Assembly: GCA_015232395.1 (NCBI GenBank)
Contig: JADFZT010000028.1
Span: forward strand, 1 to 53,389
DNA: 53,389 bases
Direction of reading: 5' to 3'
Source: Magnetococcales bacterium
GTDB taxonomy: Bacteria > Pseudomonadota > Magnetococcia > Magnetococcales > JADFZT01
Position 1 is the stretch's first letter; each line of letters begins with the position of its first letter. The notes beneath the pieces were generated by a model. It was not told the DNA's origin, did no database searches, and saw nothing but the letters and a program-made list of their open reading frames with translations. Positions 34,591 through 42,606 of this stretch are shown here, in pieces. The position numbers were made by a program, and so were the translations under genes.

Positions 34591-34693
34591 TCTGGCTGGA
34601 TGTGGGACATTTTCGGCGACAGGTTTTGGCCGAAGAGTGCCGGGTTCAAGCACCCTGGATCCGGGCAGGCCATAGCCGTAAGCAGGCGGATAA

Positions 34694-35275
34694 GTGGTCT
34701 GTATTTCAAGTTTATTTTGGTGGACAGCTCCTCTGGGAGAGTCCCTTTCAAAGCATGGATGGATTCACTTGAAAGAGCCGACGGGAAATCCTGGTGGGTT
34801 TGATACGGGTAAGTTGGTCAGACCCACTGTATCCGTTCACGCCTTGATCATCGATCAGGCTTCCGGTGGAGAGGGGCAAGGCCCCCAACTGCTCATGACC
34901 CGGCTGGCTTATCGGGATCACCGCTGGCGGAAATGGTCCTTTCCGGGGGGATATGTGGATCAAGGGGAGGGGCTGCCGATCGCCCTGAAACGGGAAATTC
35001 AGGAAGAGGTGGGGATCGATATTTTGGCTTCGGAGCAGGTGGAGGTGGTGACTTGCCTGGAGCAGGATAAACCCCATATCGGTTTTCTCTTCCGCTGTGA
35101 CGCCTGGCAGGGGGAACCTCGGGCGTTGAGTCGGGAAGTTTTGGAAATTCTCTGGATGGATGAGGCTGAATTTGGTCGCGCCGTCACTGGAGAAACCCTC
35201 GCCTACCCCCAGATGGTTCAGCAGGTGGCCGCCGCTATGGGGTGGGGACCGTGGGATGTGCCTTCCTGCTCCTGA
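34694..35275 (+). CDS. Nudix hydrolase
   Basis: The Nudix box is complete: GGYVDQGEGLPIALKREI then QEEVGI (pattern GX5EX7REUXEEXGU). The surrounding fold fits (VHALIIDQ strand, LLMTRLAYRDHRWRKWSFPG). It hydrolyses a nucleoside diphosphate linked to another group; the substrate is not readable. The frame opens with a GTG at 34694, but a TTG at 34769 gives a more typical length (168 residues), so the first 25 residues are doubtful. It is on the same strand as, and about 100 bp from, the TPR gene. Confidence 0.85.
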   Translation: MVCISSLFWWTAPLGESLSKHGWIHLKEPTGNPGGFDTGKLVRPTVSVHALIIDQASGGEGQGPQLLMTRLAYRDHRWRKWSFPGGYVDQGEGLPIALKREIQEEVGIDILASEQVEVVTCLEQDKPHIGFLFRCDAWQGEPRALSREVLEILWMDEAEFGRAVTGETLAYPQMVQQVAAAMGWGPWDVPSCS

Positions 35276-35517
35276 GGGCTTCTCCAAAACGACTATCTAC
35301 CCAGGCGGATCTGGTTTGGCGTGTCGAAGCTGATTCAGAGTGTCCACATCAACGCCGCTACTGGGCCTCTGACAGCTCTCTGGGCTCACTGTTTTTTCCA
35401 GAATGAAAGATCGACCTCCTCTGGAGATATCGAAAGCGGATCCCCTGGCATGAAACAATTTCCCCCAACTCTCCACTACCTCTTCATGATTCAACTTTCA
35501 AATCCGGAGAAGCGTCG

Positions 35518-35919
35518 ATGAAATGGTCCAGGCTGGGTATGGCTTTGATGGTCGCTGGGGTGGTGGGAATGCCTCTTTCGGGGAGTGCCCAGGAGGGAGA
35601 TTCCGGGCCTGTTCCCCCTGTGGAGCCAAAGCCCTTGCCCAAGAGTTCCCAGGAGGCTGAGGAGGCGCTCAATCAGGCGGGTCAGCATCTTTTGGACGCC
35701 CTTGAGGCTTTGGGGAATGCGGGGCGTCTCACCTACGACAAGCACGCCCCGGCCTTGAACGAACGCTCCCGCCGGATGCTGGATAATTTGAAAGAGTTGT
35801 TGGGTGATTGGGAGGAGCGTTTGCAACAGCAGCAGCAAAAGCCACTCCCCAAGCCCTCTCCGGAGCCGACGCCGGATGACGATCCTCGCAACATTCGGGG
35901 GGGTGGTTCCTACATCTGA
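35518..35919 (+). CDS. Secreted proline/glutamine-rich small protein, unknown
   Basis: The 133-residue product has a Sec signal peptide (LGMALMVAGVVGMPLSGSAQ). A short proline-rich stretch precedes a helical core (about 43-105, SSQEAEEALNQAGQHLLDAL ... LLGDWEERL), and a poly-Gln run and proline-rich tail end in GGGSYI. GGAGAA lies 6 nt before the ATG. The amphipathic helices suggest a coiled-coil periplasmic protein. No family is recognised. Confidence 0.68.
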   Translation: MKWSRLGMALMVAGVVGMPLSGSAQEGDSGPVPPVEPKPLPKSSQEAEEALNQAGQHLLDALEALGNAGRLTYDKHAPALNERSRRMLDNLKELLGDWEERLQQQQQKPLPKPSPEPTPDDDPRNIRGGGSYI

Positions 35920-36023
35920 GCTCTATCCATCGGAAGCCTGGTGTGGGTTTGGTTTGTTGAAGAGATTGTCCCGACATGGTTTTCGGGCCTTCCCCATCAA
36001 GCTCTTTTTCCATCTCTGATACC

Positions 36024-36076
36024 AAAAAAAGCCCCCTTCCAAAATCCGGTAACGGAAATGGGAAGGGGGCTTTTTG
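36024..36076. terminator. Bidirectional rho-independent terminator
   Basis: Seven A, then the 10-bp stem GCCCCCTTCC / GGAAGGGGGC around a 20-nt loop, then TTTTT. It separates the rightward secreted-protein gene from the leftward DUF4412-like gene. Confidence 0.85.
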
Positions 36077-36128
36077 GTTTTTTCTGTGGTATGGCGTCGC
36101 TGGATGATTCGGGTGCCAACGTGCTGAT

Positions 36129-36974
36129 TTATCGATTTGGTTGCTGGCCACCACCTTGCTGCTGGCTTCTCTGACCTTGTTGGGGAGCGCCTAAAGGGCG
36201 GGCCGGGGGGGCTACTTTGCGGTAATCCTTGGGCAGGGTAAACAGCTGGCTGGATTGGGGGCCTACCTGGATATTGGTCAGCTCAAAGCCCGGGCGCTTA
36301 CTGTCCTCCACCCGAATGGGCACCAAAAGCTCCTGATCGATCCATTTGATGAGGCGTTTGGATTTGTCTTTGAAGCGGGTGGTTACTTCCCATTTTTCAG
36401 TGGGCCTGCCCTGGATATTTTCAACGCCCAGGAGTTTGCGTTCCATGGTGGGGCCATTTTCCGCCTGTTGCTTGATGATGATCTGCCGCTCGGGAGCGGT
36501 CCACAGGGTCATTTTCATCCCGTTACCCTGACGCCCTTTGGGCAGGGTGATTTCCCATTTGTTGGTTTTGTAGCCGTTGAGCTGTTCGGTGCCCAGCAGT
36601 TTGCACTGGGGACCATTTTGTTGTTGGCAGAGCTTTTTGGAGGTGCTGGGCAGGGGCTGTCTATCAGGCCGTGGGGGGCTTGGGGCCTGGCCGTAGCCGT
36701 CGTGATATTCTTTTTTGCCGGGATAGAGGGTCATGGCTTTTTTGGCCTGGGCATCGACAATAACCGCCTTGTGAACCCCTAGGTGTTTTCCTTCGGTACG
36801 AAAACGCTGCTTACCGATATAAATTTTCCCCTGGGCCTTGTCTTGGGGGTTGTTGGGGTTGGCCAGGGTGATGTCAGCAGAAAACTCTTTAGGATACCAG
36901 AGTTGCGCGGTGGCAGCGGCCGGGGTTAGGAGTGCAGCCGCAAAAATCAGTGTCACCAGTGTCCGTATGCACAT
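36129..36974 (-). CDS. Periplasmic DUF4412-like protein
   Basis: The 281-residue product has a signal peptide (LVTLIFAAALLTPAAATA). Beta-rich segments follow: FSADITLANPN, GKIYIGKQRFRTEG, MTLYPGKKEYHDGYG, GYKTNKWEITL, MTLWTAPERQIIIKQ and ELTNIQVGPQSSQLFTLPKDY. This alternating pattern matches the LolA/LolB-like DUF4412 group found in periplasmic proteins. The C-terminal tail is Gln/Pro/Gly-rich. The frame runs upstream to 37118, but GGGAGAGG before the ATG at 36974 and the signal peptide fix the start. Function unknown. Confidence 0.7.
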   Translation of the reverse strand: MCIRTLVTLIFAAALLTPAAATAQLWYPKEFSADITLANPNNPQDKAQGKIYIGKQRFRTEGKHLGVHKAVIVDAQAKKAMTLYPGKKEYHDGYGQAPSPPRPDRQPLPSTSKKLCQQQNGPQCKLLGTEQLNGYKTNKWEITLPKGRQGNGMKMTLWTAPERQIIIKQQAENGPTMERKLLGVENIQGRPTEKWEVTTRFKDKSKRLIKWIDQELLVPIRVEDSKRPGFELTNIQVGPQSSQLFTLPKDYRKVAPPARPLGAPQQGQRSQQQGGGQQPNR

Positions 36975-37155
36975 GAAACCTCTCCCGATGGTGGGACGGT
37001 GGGTGGATTTGCAGGGGAATTCAGACGATAATGGCGGCAATATATAGGTCGCGGTGGGGGTAAGCAAGCAGGATCGCATCTGCCTTGGAGTGCCGCGTCC
37101 AGCAGTCTCCGCTTTCATTCACACTACACCACAGGCCCGTTTCAGGAGGTTTTTC

Positions 37156-37581
37156 ATGTCCGTCGAACGTACCCTTTCCATTGTTAAACCCGATGCCGTC
37201 GCTAAAAATGTCATCGGCGAGATTCTTTCCCGTTTTGAAGGTGCCGGCTTGCAGATCGTGGCAGCCAAGATGATTCATCTCACCCGGGAGCGGGCCGGGC
37301 AATTTTATGATGTCCACGAGGGCAAACCCTTTTTTGACGACCTGACCTCTTACATGAGTTCCGGTCCCATCCTGGTGCAGGTGCTGGAAGGGGAGAATGC
37401 CATCGCCAAAAACCGTGAGGTGATGGGCGCTACCAATCCCGCCAATGCCGCCCCCGGCACCATCCGTGCCGACTTTGCCGCCTCCATCGATGCCAATGCC
37501 GTTCACGGCTCCGATGCCCCCGAAACAGCCGCTCGGGAGATCGCCTTTTACTTTACCGATGAGGAACTGTGTCCCCGTTGA
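37156..37581 (+). CDS. ndk: Nucleoside diphosphate kinase (Ndk)
   Basis: Ndk transfers the gamma-phosphate between NTPs and NDPs through a phosphohistidine. The 141-residue product has the family sequence throughout: [33 protein letters not shown] and the active-site NAVHGSDA with H117. AGGAGGT precedes the ATG. The frame upstream to 37054 is not coding. It overlaps the rlmN start. Confidence 0.96.
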   Translation: MSVERTLSIVKPDAVAKNVIGEILSRFEGAGLQIVAAKMIHLTRERAGQFYDVHEGKPFFDDLTSYMSSGPILVQVLEGENAIAKNREVMGATNPANAAPGTIRADFAASIDANAVHGSDAPETAAREIAFYFTDEELCPR

Positions 37582-38714
37582 CGATACCCACCCGCACCAG
37601 CTCCAATCCAGGGGCTGGTGCGGGCCTTGAACAGCTGGCCGAACCCATAGCGATGCCCGCCACCCCCACGGTCGCTCCTTCCACCATCGACCTGCTGGGA
37701 ATGAGCCGCCAGGAGCTGGCTGATCTGTTTGTTTCCTGGGGAGAAAAGCCTTTTCGAAGCAAACAGCTCTGGCGCTGGCTCTACGTGCGACTGGCCGGGG
37801 AAGTGGCGGCTATGACCGATCTCTCCAAGGGGTTTCGGGAGCGACTGGCGGCCAGCATTGTCCCCCTCAGGCCCGAAATACGTTCCCATGCGATCTCCCG
37901 GGACGGCACCCAAAAATGGCTGCTGGCCTTTGGTGATGGGGAGCGGGTGGAGGCGGTCCACATTCCCGAGGTCAATCGGGGGACGCTCTGTATCTCCTCC
38001 CAGGCGGGCTGTTCCCTCTCCTGCCCCTTCTGCCGCACCGGTACCTATGGGCTTTCCCGCAATCTGACCGCCTCGGAAATTGTCTCCCAGGTGGTGTTTG
38101 CCCGTTCGGAACTGGGCCCCCAGGAGCGCCGGGTCACCAACGTGGTGCTGATGGGCATGGGAGAGCCTCTCTACAACTATGATGCGGTGGTCAAGGGGGT
38201 GGGTATTCTGATGGATCCCAACGGTTTGGCCATCGGCTCCCGAAAAATTACCCTCTCTACCGCTGGTGTGGCGCCACGCCTGGTACGGGTGGGGCACGAC
38301 CTGGGGGTCAATCTGGCGATCTCTCTTCACTCTGTCAGGGATTCGGTGCGGGACCGGCTCGTCCCCCTCAATCAAAAATACAATCTGGCCGAGCTGAAAC
38401 AGGCTGCCTGGAACTATCCCCTGAAGGGAGGGCGGCGGATCACCTGGGAATATCTGCTTCTGGATGGGGTGAACGATGGCGTGGAGGATGCCCGGGAGCT
38501 GGCGGATTATCTGGAAGGGATTCCCTCCAAAATCAACCTGATCGCCTTCAACCCCTGGCCCGGTAGCTCCTTTTCACCATCCCCCCCTGAGGCTGTCGAA
38601 CGCTTTCAACAGGTGCTCTGGGATCGAAAACTGGTCACGGTGATGCGGGAGAGTCGGGGAGGGGATATCGCGGCGGCCTGTGGGCAGCTGCTGCCGGAAA
38701 AGGAAGCCTCGTAG
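37569..38714 (+). CDS. rlmN: 23S rRNA (A2503-C2)/tRNA (A37-C2) methyltransferase RlmN
   Basis: A radical-SAM enzyme that methylates A2503 of 23S rRNA and A37 of some tRNAs. The 381-residue product has the cluster motif CSLSCPFC (C148, C152, C155), the two methyl-carrying cysteines C141 (LCISSQAG) and C371 (AAACGQLL), and the RlmN blocks [15 protein letters not shown] and [15 protein letters not shown]. The GTG start lies inside ndk (13-bp overlap). An ATG at 37653 is an alternative and would remove a poorly conserved N-terminus. Confidence 0.95.
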   Translation: MSPLTIPTRTSSNPGAGAGLEQLAEPIAMPATPTVAPSTIDLLGMSRQELADLFVSWGEKPFRSKQLWRWLYVRLAGEVAAMTDLSKGFRERLAASIVPLRPEIRSHAISRDGTQKWLLAFGDGERVEAVHIPEVNRGTLCISSQAGCSLSCPFCRTGTYGLSRNLTASEIVSQVVFARSELGPQERRVTNVVLMGMGEPLYNYDAVVKGVGILMDPNGLAIGSRKITLSTAGVAPRLVRVGHDLGVNLAISLHSVRDSVRDRLVPLNQKYNLAELKQAAWNYPLKGGRRITWEYLLLDGVNDGVEDARELADYLEGIPSKINLIAFNPWPGSSFSPSPPEAVERFQQVLWDRKLVTVMRESRGGDIAAACGQLLPEKEAS

Positions 38715-38776
38715 AGGGAAAATCATCCCCCTTTCATTTTAAGATGGGTCATAAGGAGAAGGGCACAACTGAAAAC

Positions 38777-38825
38777 AAAAAGGGGGATTCGGGTAGCGTA
38801 TTTATTTACCCGAATCCCCCTTTTT
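38777..38825. terminator. Strong bidirectional rho-independent terminator
   Basis: A 19-base perfect inverted repeat (AAAAAGGGGGATTCGGGTA and its complement) flanks an 11-nt loop, with A and T runs at the outer ends. It lies between the converging rlmN and the leftward gene at 38853. Confidence 0.92.
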
Positions 38826-38852
38826 ATGGGAGCGTTGCGGTGTTGGGTGCTG

Positions 38853-39500
38853 TCAGCTTGATGCTTCCTCGGCGGCGTGGGCCTCATCTACCGATTTTTG
38901 CAGCGCCTCCCGATCGATCCACCAATCATCTCCCACCATATGTTCCAGGCCGGTCATCACCAGGGGAATGTAGTGGTCGGGGTCGTCCAGCTTGTTCAGC
39001 TTGACCCACTTGTCAAAGGCCGGTTTATTTTCCACCCCGGCGGTTTTGCACACCAGATCAAACATCTGCTGGGCTTGCCCCTGAGCCAGAGCCCGGTCGG
39101 GATGGTCGGGGGTGCGGTGTTTGGCGACCAGATGGGCCAGGGCTGCGATGGGGCCGGCCAGTTCATGCTTGGGCCCCAGGGTGTTGAGCAGATGAAAGAG
39201 GGCGATTACGGGCTCAGTCACCGGTGCCTGGGTTTTTAGACCCACCCAGACTCTTTGGGCCAGTGCTTTGTAAATTTCAACATTTTTAAACTTGGAGGAG
39301 AGGGCTTTCAGGATATTCAGCACTTCCTCCCAGTTGCCCTCCTTGCTGAGTTTGGTGACCGCCTCGCGTTTTTCCTTCCACTCTTTGCTGGCTTCAGCTT
39401 TGCGGGAGGTTTCGGAAGTGGCTTCGGATTCAAAGGCGGGGATGGCCTGTATTTTGATGGGTTTGATTAAACGGTCGTTACTGTTGGTGGTATCGTTCAT
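38853..39500 (-). CDS. Conserved-looking helical protein, unknown
   Basis: The 215-residue cytoplasmic product is mostly helical. It starts with a polar, lysine/glutamate-rich stretch (ETSRKAEASKEWKEKREAV), then TPR-like helices (WEEVLNILKALSSKFKNVEI, KALAQRVWVGLK) and helices ending in EALQKSVDEAHAAEEA. I do not recognise a family. AGGA lies about 7 nt before the ATG at 39500. It follows the MBL-cNMP-hemerythrin gene by about 60 bp on the same strand, so the two are probably co-transcribed and may act together. Confidence 0.72.
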   Translation of the reverse strand: MNDTTNSNDRLIKPIKIQAIPAFESEATSETSRKAEASKEWKEKREAVTKLSKEGNWEEVLNILKALSSKFKNVEIYKALAQRVWVGLKTQAPVTEPVIALFHLLNTLGPKHELAGPIAALAHLVAKHRTPDHPDRALAQGQAQQMFDLVCKTAGVENKPAFDKWVKLNKLDDPDHYIPLVMTGLEHMVGDDWWIDREALQKSVDEAHAAEEASS

Positions 39501-39559
39501 GAATTTTCCTGAAAAAAAAATGAGTGGCATGAAGCCCGCTGGATGGGGCCTGAGCCGGG

Positions 39560-42181
39560 TCAGTAGATTCCCTTCCCATTCAGGAAGGAGCCAAATTTTT
39601 TATCTTCCGGCAGAATGTGGTCGATGATCCACTCTTTGAAAAAACGCGGAAAATCGATACCTGACCAATCTGCTTCCATCTGGAGTTGGACCTGAAAAGC
39701 GTGGATTCGTTCCAATAGCACTTCATGTTGTTGCCGATGGCTGGCAAGGGCCTCATAGCCATGACGTATCATGAGTTCTTCTTCATCATGGAAGTGGCAC
39801 TTGGCAAACTCAATCAAAATTTTCAACGACTTGTGTACGCTTTGCTGGGGGGTTTCCGAGCGGTTTAAAACGGCGTGAATGGAGTCAGCCACCTGTAAAA
39901 GCTTGCGGTGCTGGGCGTCCATCACCTGGACGTTGATACTGAAAGCCTCCCGCCAGTGGAAAAGGGTCAGCCGTTTTTCGCTCTCCAGCAGGATGCCCAT
40001 GCGCTTACGGAAGGCTTCGAACAGCTTGAGGCGAACGATGGGAATGGCTCGGACCACCTTGGCGGGAATCCGATAGACATCTGTTCGAGAGACCGCTCGG
40101 ATACCGAACAGGCTGGGGGTATCGAAGACTGCCGTCTCCTCCCCGAAAAAATCCCGGGGGCCCAACATTTCGATGGACTCCTCCCCCAAGAATCGCTCCA
40201 TCCGTCCCCTTTTGACCAGATAGAGAAAGTCCCGCTCCTCTCCAGCCGCCACCTCTTCCCCGGTCTGGTATTGGTGGAGGTGCATCGATTCGGCCACTTC
40301 GATCTGGGTGGTGTGGGAGAGTCCCTCACCAAAGAGTGACGTCTGCTCCAACAGATCCCGGGCTTCGTGGATTGCTTCAATTTTGCTGTAGAGGTCGTTG
40401 CGTTTGACGAACTCCAGATAGATCCGGAAGGGAAATTTGAGCACCTGGACAAAGCTGGCGGTGCGATAGGTCGCCGGGGAGGGGAGTTGATAGAGCCCGG
40501 TAAGATCCCCCAGGAGGGAGCCTGCTGACAGCACGCTTTTGAGGTTTTGCTTGGTTTGGATCCGCTCCACACTACCGGCCAGGATCAAAAAGATGGTTTT
40601 ATTGACCTCATGTTCCTTGAGAATAATGGTCCCGGGATTCAGCTCCCCCAGTTCGCTGTTGAGCAAAATCCGGAAGTCGTGGCGCTTGGCTGTGGGAAAA
40701 TAGGAGCGTAAAAATTCATAGGCGCTGCGGCGCAGGCTATCGGAACGATCCGGTATCAGGGTATCGGTGACCCCAAAGGGGGCACTGGAGCCGATCTCCT
40801 TTTCGGCATCGGTCAACTCCCGGGCAATGTGGGAAAGCAATATTTTTCCCGAGGCATCGTCCCGAAAATCTTCAGCCCGGCCATGAATCAACCCCCCACC
40901 GATATCGAGTTTTTTAAGATCAGCCGGGGTGAGATAGGCGCTGCGGACCGTTTCGAAAAAGGTCGCGCTGATGCCCGGCTCGGTGGGGGAGTCGGTGATC
41001 ATCCGCTTGAGGACGTCAAAGGCGGAAATGTCGGCAAAGTGGGCATAGGTGGGATAGCCATTTTCCCAGAGAGTACGAAAGAGAAACAGGCTGGTTTCCA
41101 CCGGGTGGGGAGAAAAAATCGGTTTGACCTCAAGCCCCTCAATCTGGTTCCAGCGCTCGAAGGTGAGATCTTGAATGTCGAAAAAATCCGCAAAGGCCTG
41201 GGTGTCGAGGGAGAGCAGGGCCGACCATTTTTTTTCCACCGAAGCCCGCACCAGGGGGGTGGCATAATATTTAATCCGGTGGCCCGCCCGCATGAGGGTG
41301 GCGATACCGGCAAAATGGTCGTCGTGGGCGTGGGTATGAAAAAGACCTTCGATTTCGCTGATGCCGATACCGAGCGCCGTTAAGCTATAGAGCAGGTTGG
41401 GGCCCGCATCAATCAGATAGATTTTACCCTGGAACATCAGGATGGAGGACATGGTGGGGCGGTCCACATCCCAGCCGTCTCCTTCGCCAGAGTGGATGAT
41501 GCCGAAATATTCCCGCTTGATGCGTTGAAATCCCAGAGGATAGGCGGATTCATAGGCGTCGTTGGGGCCCAGATTGAGATCGACGCTAACCCGTTCATCA
41601 TCATATTGAAATTCGAAGACATTGAGCCGCTTACGTTGGATGAAGGCCCCGTTTTGAATTTCCACAGGGGAATCTTCAACGATGCGGGCTTCCAGGAGTT
41701 CCTGGAAGGGGCGGATGTTGCCAAAGGCAAACCAGCGCTTGATGCGCATCATCCATTCCGCATCTTCCGGCGGGGTGCCGGTTTCCAAAATTTCATCTTC
41801 GGAGATGAGACCATAATTGCCCCGAAAGATGGTCTGCATCTGGCTTTTAACCTGCTCCCCACGACCGATGAGCAGGGGTTTGGCACCGGTATTATTGGGA
41901 TGGTTGGGGAGAATCATGCCCTGTTTATAGAGCATCTGCATCACCGGGAATTCCGCCAGATTGGCGATGTGCCCATTTTGTATCACCAAGTCGGAGAGTA
42001 AAATGGCACTGGGGCCGGTTTCGTAAGGCACCCCTTTGGTTTCCATGGTGACGATGAGTCCCCGTTTCATGAGATGCTTGACGCTGTCGGCAGGGCAGCC
42101 GCAGAGGACTTTCAGCCCAGCCTGGGGAATTTCAACCCAGTAGACCCCTTTGCAGATTTGGATTTTGGTGATTTGGGACAT
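39560..42181 (-). CDS. Metallo-beta-lactamase / tandem cNMP-binding / hemerythrin multidomain protein
   Basis: The 873-residue protein has an N-terminal region of unknown fold (1-200). A metallo-beta-lactamase-type domain follows (about 225-450; HTHAHDDH 282-289, LIDAGPNLL before it). Two CRP-like sensor domains come next (about 500-600 and 620-720; the second has a clear cassette, FFGEETAVFDTPSLFGIRA). It ends with a bacteriohemerythrin domain (H758 in MDAQHRKL, H796/E800 in HFHDEEELM, H815/H819, H855 and D860 in DHILPED). No membrane segment or signal is present. The layout suggests a cytoplasmic hydrolase or di-iron enzyme gated by a nucleotide and by oxygen; this is inferred. Confidence 0.88.
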   Translation of the reverse strand: MSQITKIQICKGVYWVEIPQAGLKVLCGCPADSVKHLMKRGLIVTMETKGVPYETGPSAILLSDLVIQNGHIANLAEFPVMQMLYKQGMILPNHPNNTGAKPLLIGRGEQVKSQMQTIFRGNYGLISEDEILETGTPPEDAEWMMRIKRWFAFGNIRPFQELLEARIVEDSPVEIQNGAFIQRKRLNVFEFQYDDERVSVDLNLGPNDAYESAYPLGFQRIKREYFGIIHSGEGDGWDVDRPTMSSILMFQGKIYLIDAGPNLLYSLTALGIGISEIEGLFHTHAHDDHFAGIATLMRAGHRIKYYATPLVRASVEKKWSALLSLDTQAFADFFDIQDLTFERWNQIEGLEVKPIFSPHPVETSLFLFRTLWENGYPTYAHFADISAFDVLKRMITDSPTEPGISATFFETVRSAYLTPADLKKLDIGGGLIHGRAEDFRDDASGKILLSHIARELTDAEKEIGSSAPFGVTDTLIPDRSDSLRRSAYEFLRSYFPTAKRHDFRILLNSELGELNPGTIILKEHEVNKTIFLILAGSVERIQTKQNLKSVLSAGSLLGDLTGLYQLPSPATYRTASFVQVLKFPFRIYLEFVKRNDLYSKIEAIHEARDLLEQTSLFGEGLSHTTQIEVAESMHLHQYQTGEEVAAGEERDFLYLVKRGRMERFLGEESIEMLGPRDFFGEETAVFDTPSLFGIRAVSRTDVYRIPAKVVRAIPIVRLKLFEAFRKRMGILLESEKRLTLFHWREAFSINVQVMDAQHRKLLQVADSIHAVLNRSETPQQSVHKSLKILIEFAKCHFHDEEELMIRHGYEALASHRQQHEVLLERIHAFQVQLQMEADWSGIDFPRFFKEWIIDHILPEDKKFGSFLNGKGIY

Positions 42182-42606
42182 GGTCTCAACCTGGGCTCAT
42201 CCATCTTCTCCCGATCCTCTCCCGGGAGGGTGGATTTTGAATCTCCGGTTCATTGGAAATCATCCGGAAATTTAGGCAAATGGTCGGCTTTGTTCGCGGT
42301 CAATGCTGATAAGACCGATAAATCGTACCACAGCAGAGCTCTTCCGGAGAGACAAAAACGTTAGAGAAAGGTTTGAACGGATAAAAAGCGACCGATTGCC
42401 GGGGAGTTCCAAGAGAACGCTTTACGGCAAGCTCACGAAGCAAACCACTATTTTGGTAATGCCTTGGGAAAAAGTAAAGCGAGCCTGTTGGGTGGGGAGG
42501 GGGGAGAGGGAGGGGAAAAAAAAGGGTGTTGGCCTATTGGAAGCGATCCAGCCAACACCCTTTCTCAATCAGTAAAACCACCACTTTTCAGCTTGATGGC
42601 ATCCCG
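42182..42606. other. Intergenic region between ppdK and the MBL-cNMP-hemerythrin gene
   Basis: These 425 bases hold no supported gene. The left part should carry the promoter of the leftward MBL-cNMP-hemerythrin gene, but no clear -35/-10 pair is seen. The right end carries the ppdK terminator (listed separately). A G/A-rich stretch (GGGGAGGGGGGAGAGGGAGGGG) precedes the terminator. Confidence 0.5.
42513..42563 (-). terminator. Rho-independent terminator of the gly-ppdK unit
   Basis: On the minus strand, GAAAGGGTGTTGGC pairs with GCCAACACCCTTT across a 17-nt loop, followed by an eight-T run (AAAAAAAA at 42516-42523 on the plus strand). It lies just beyond the ppdK stop. Confidence 0.88.
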
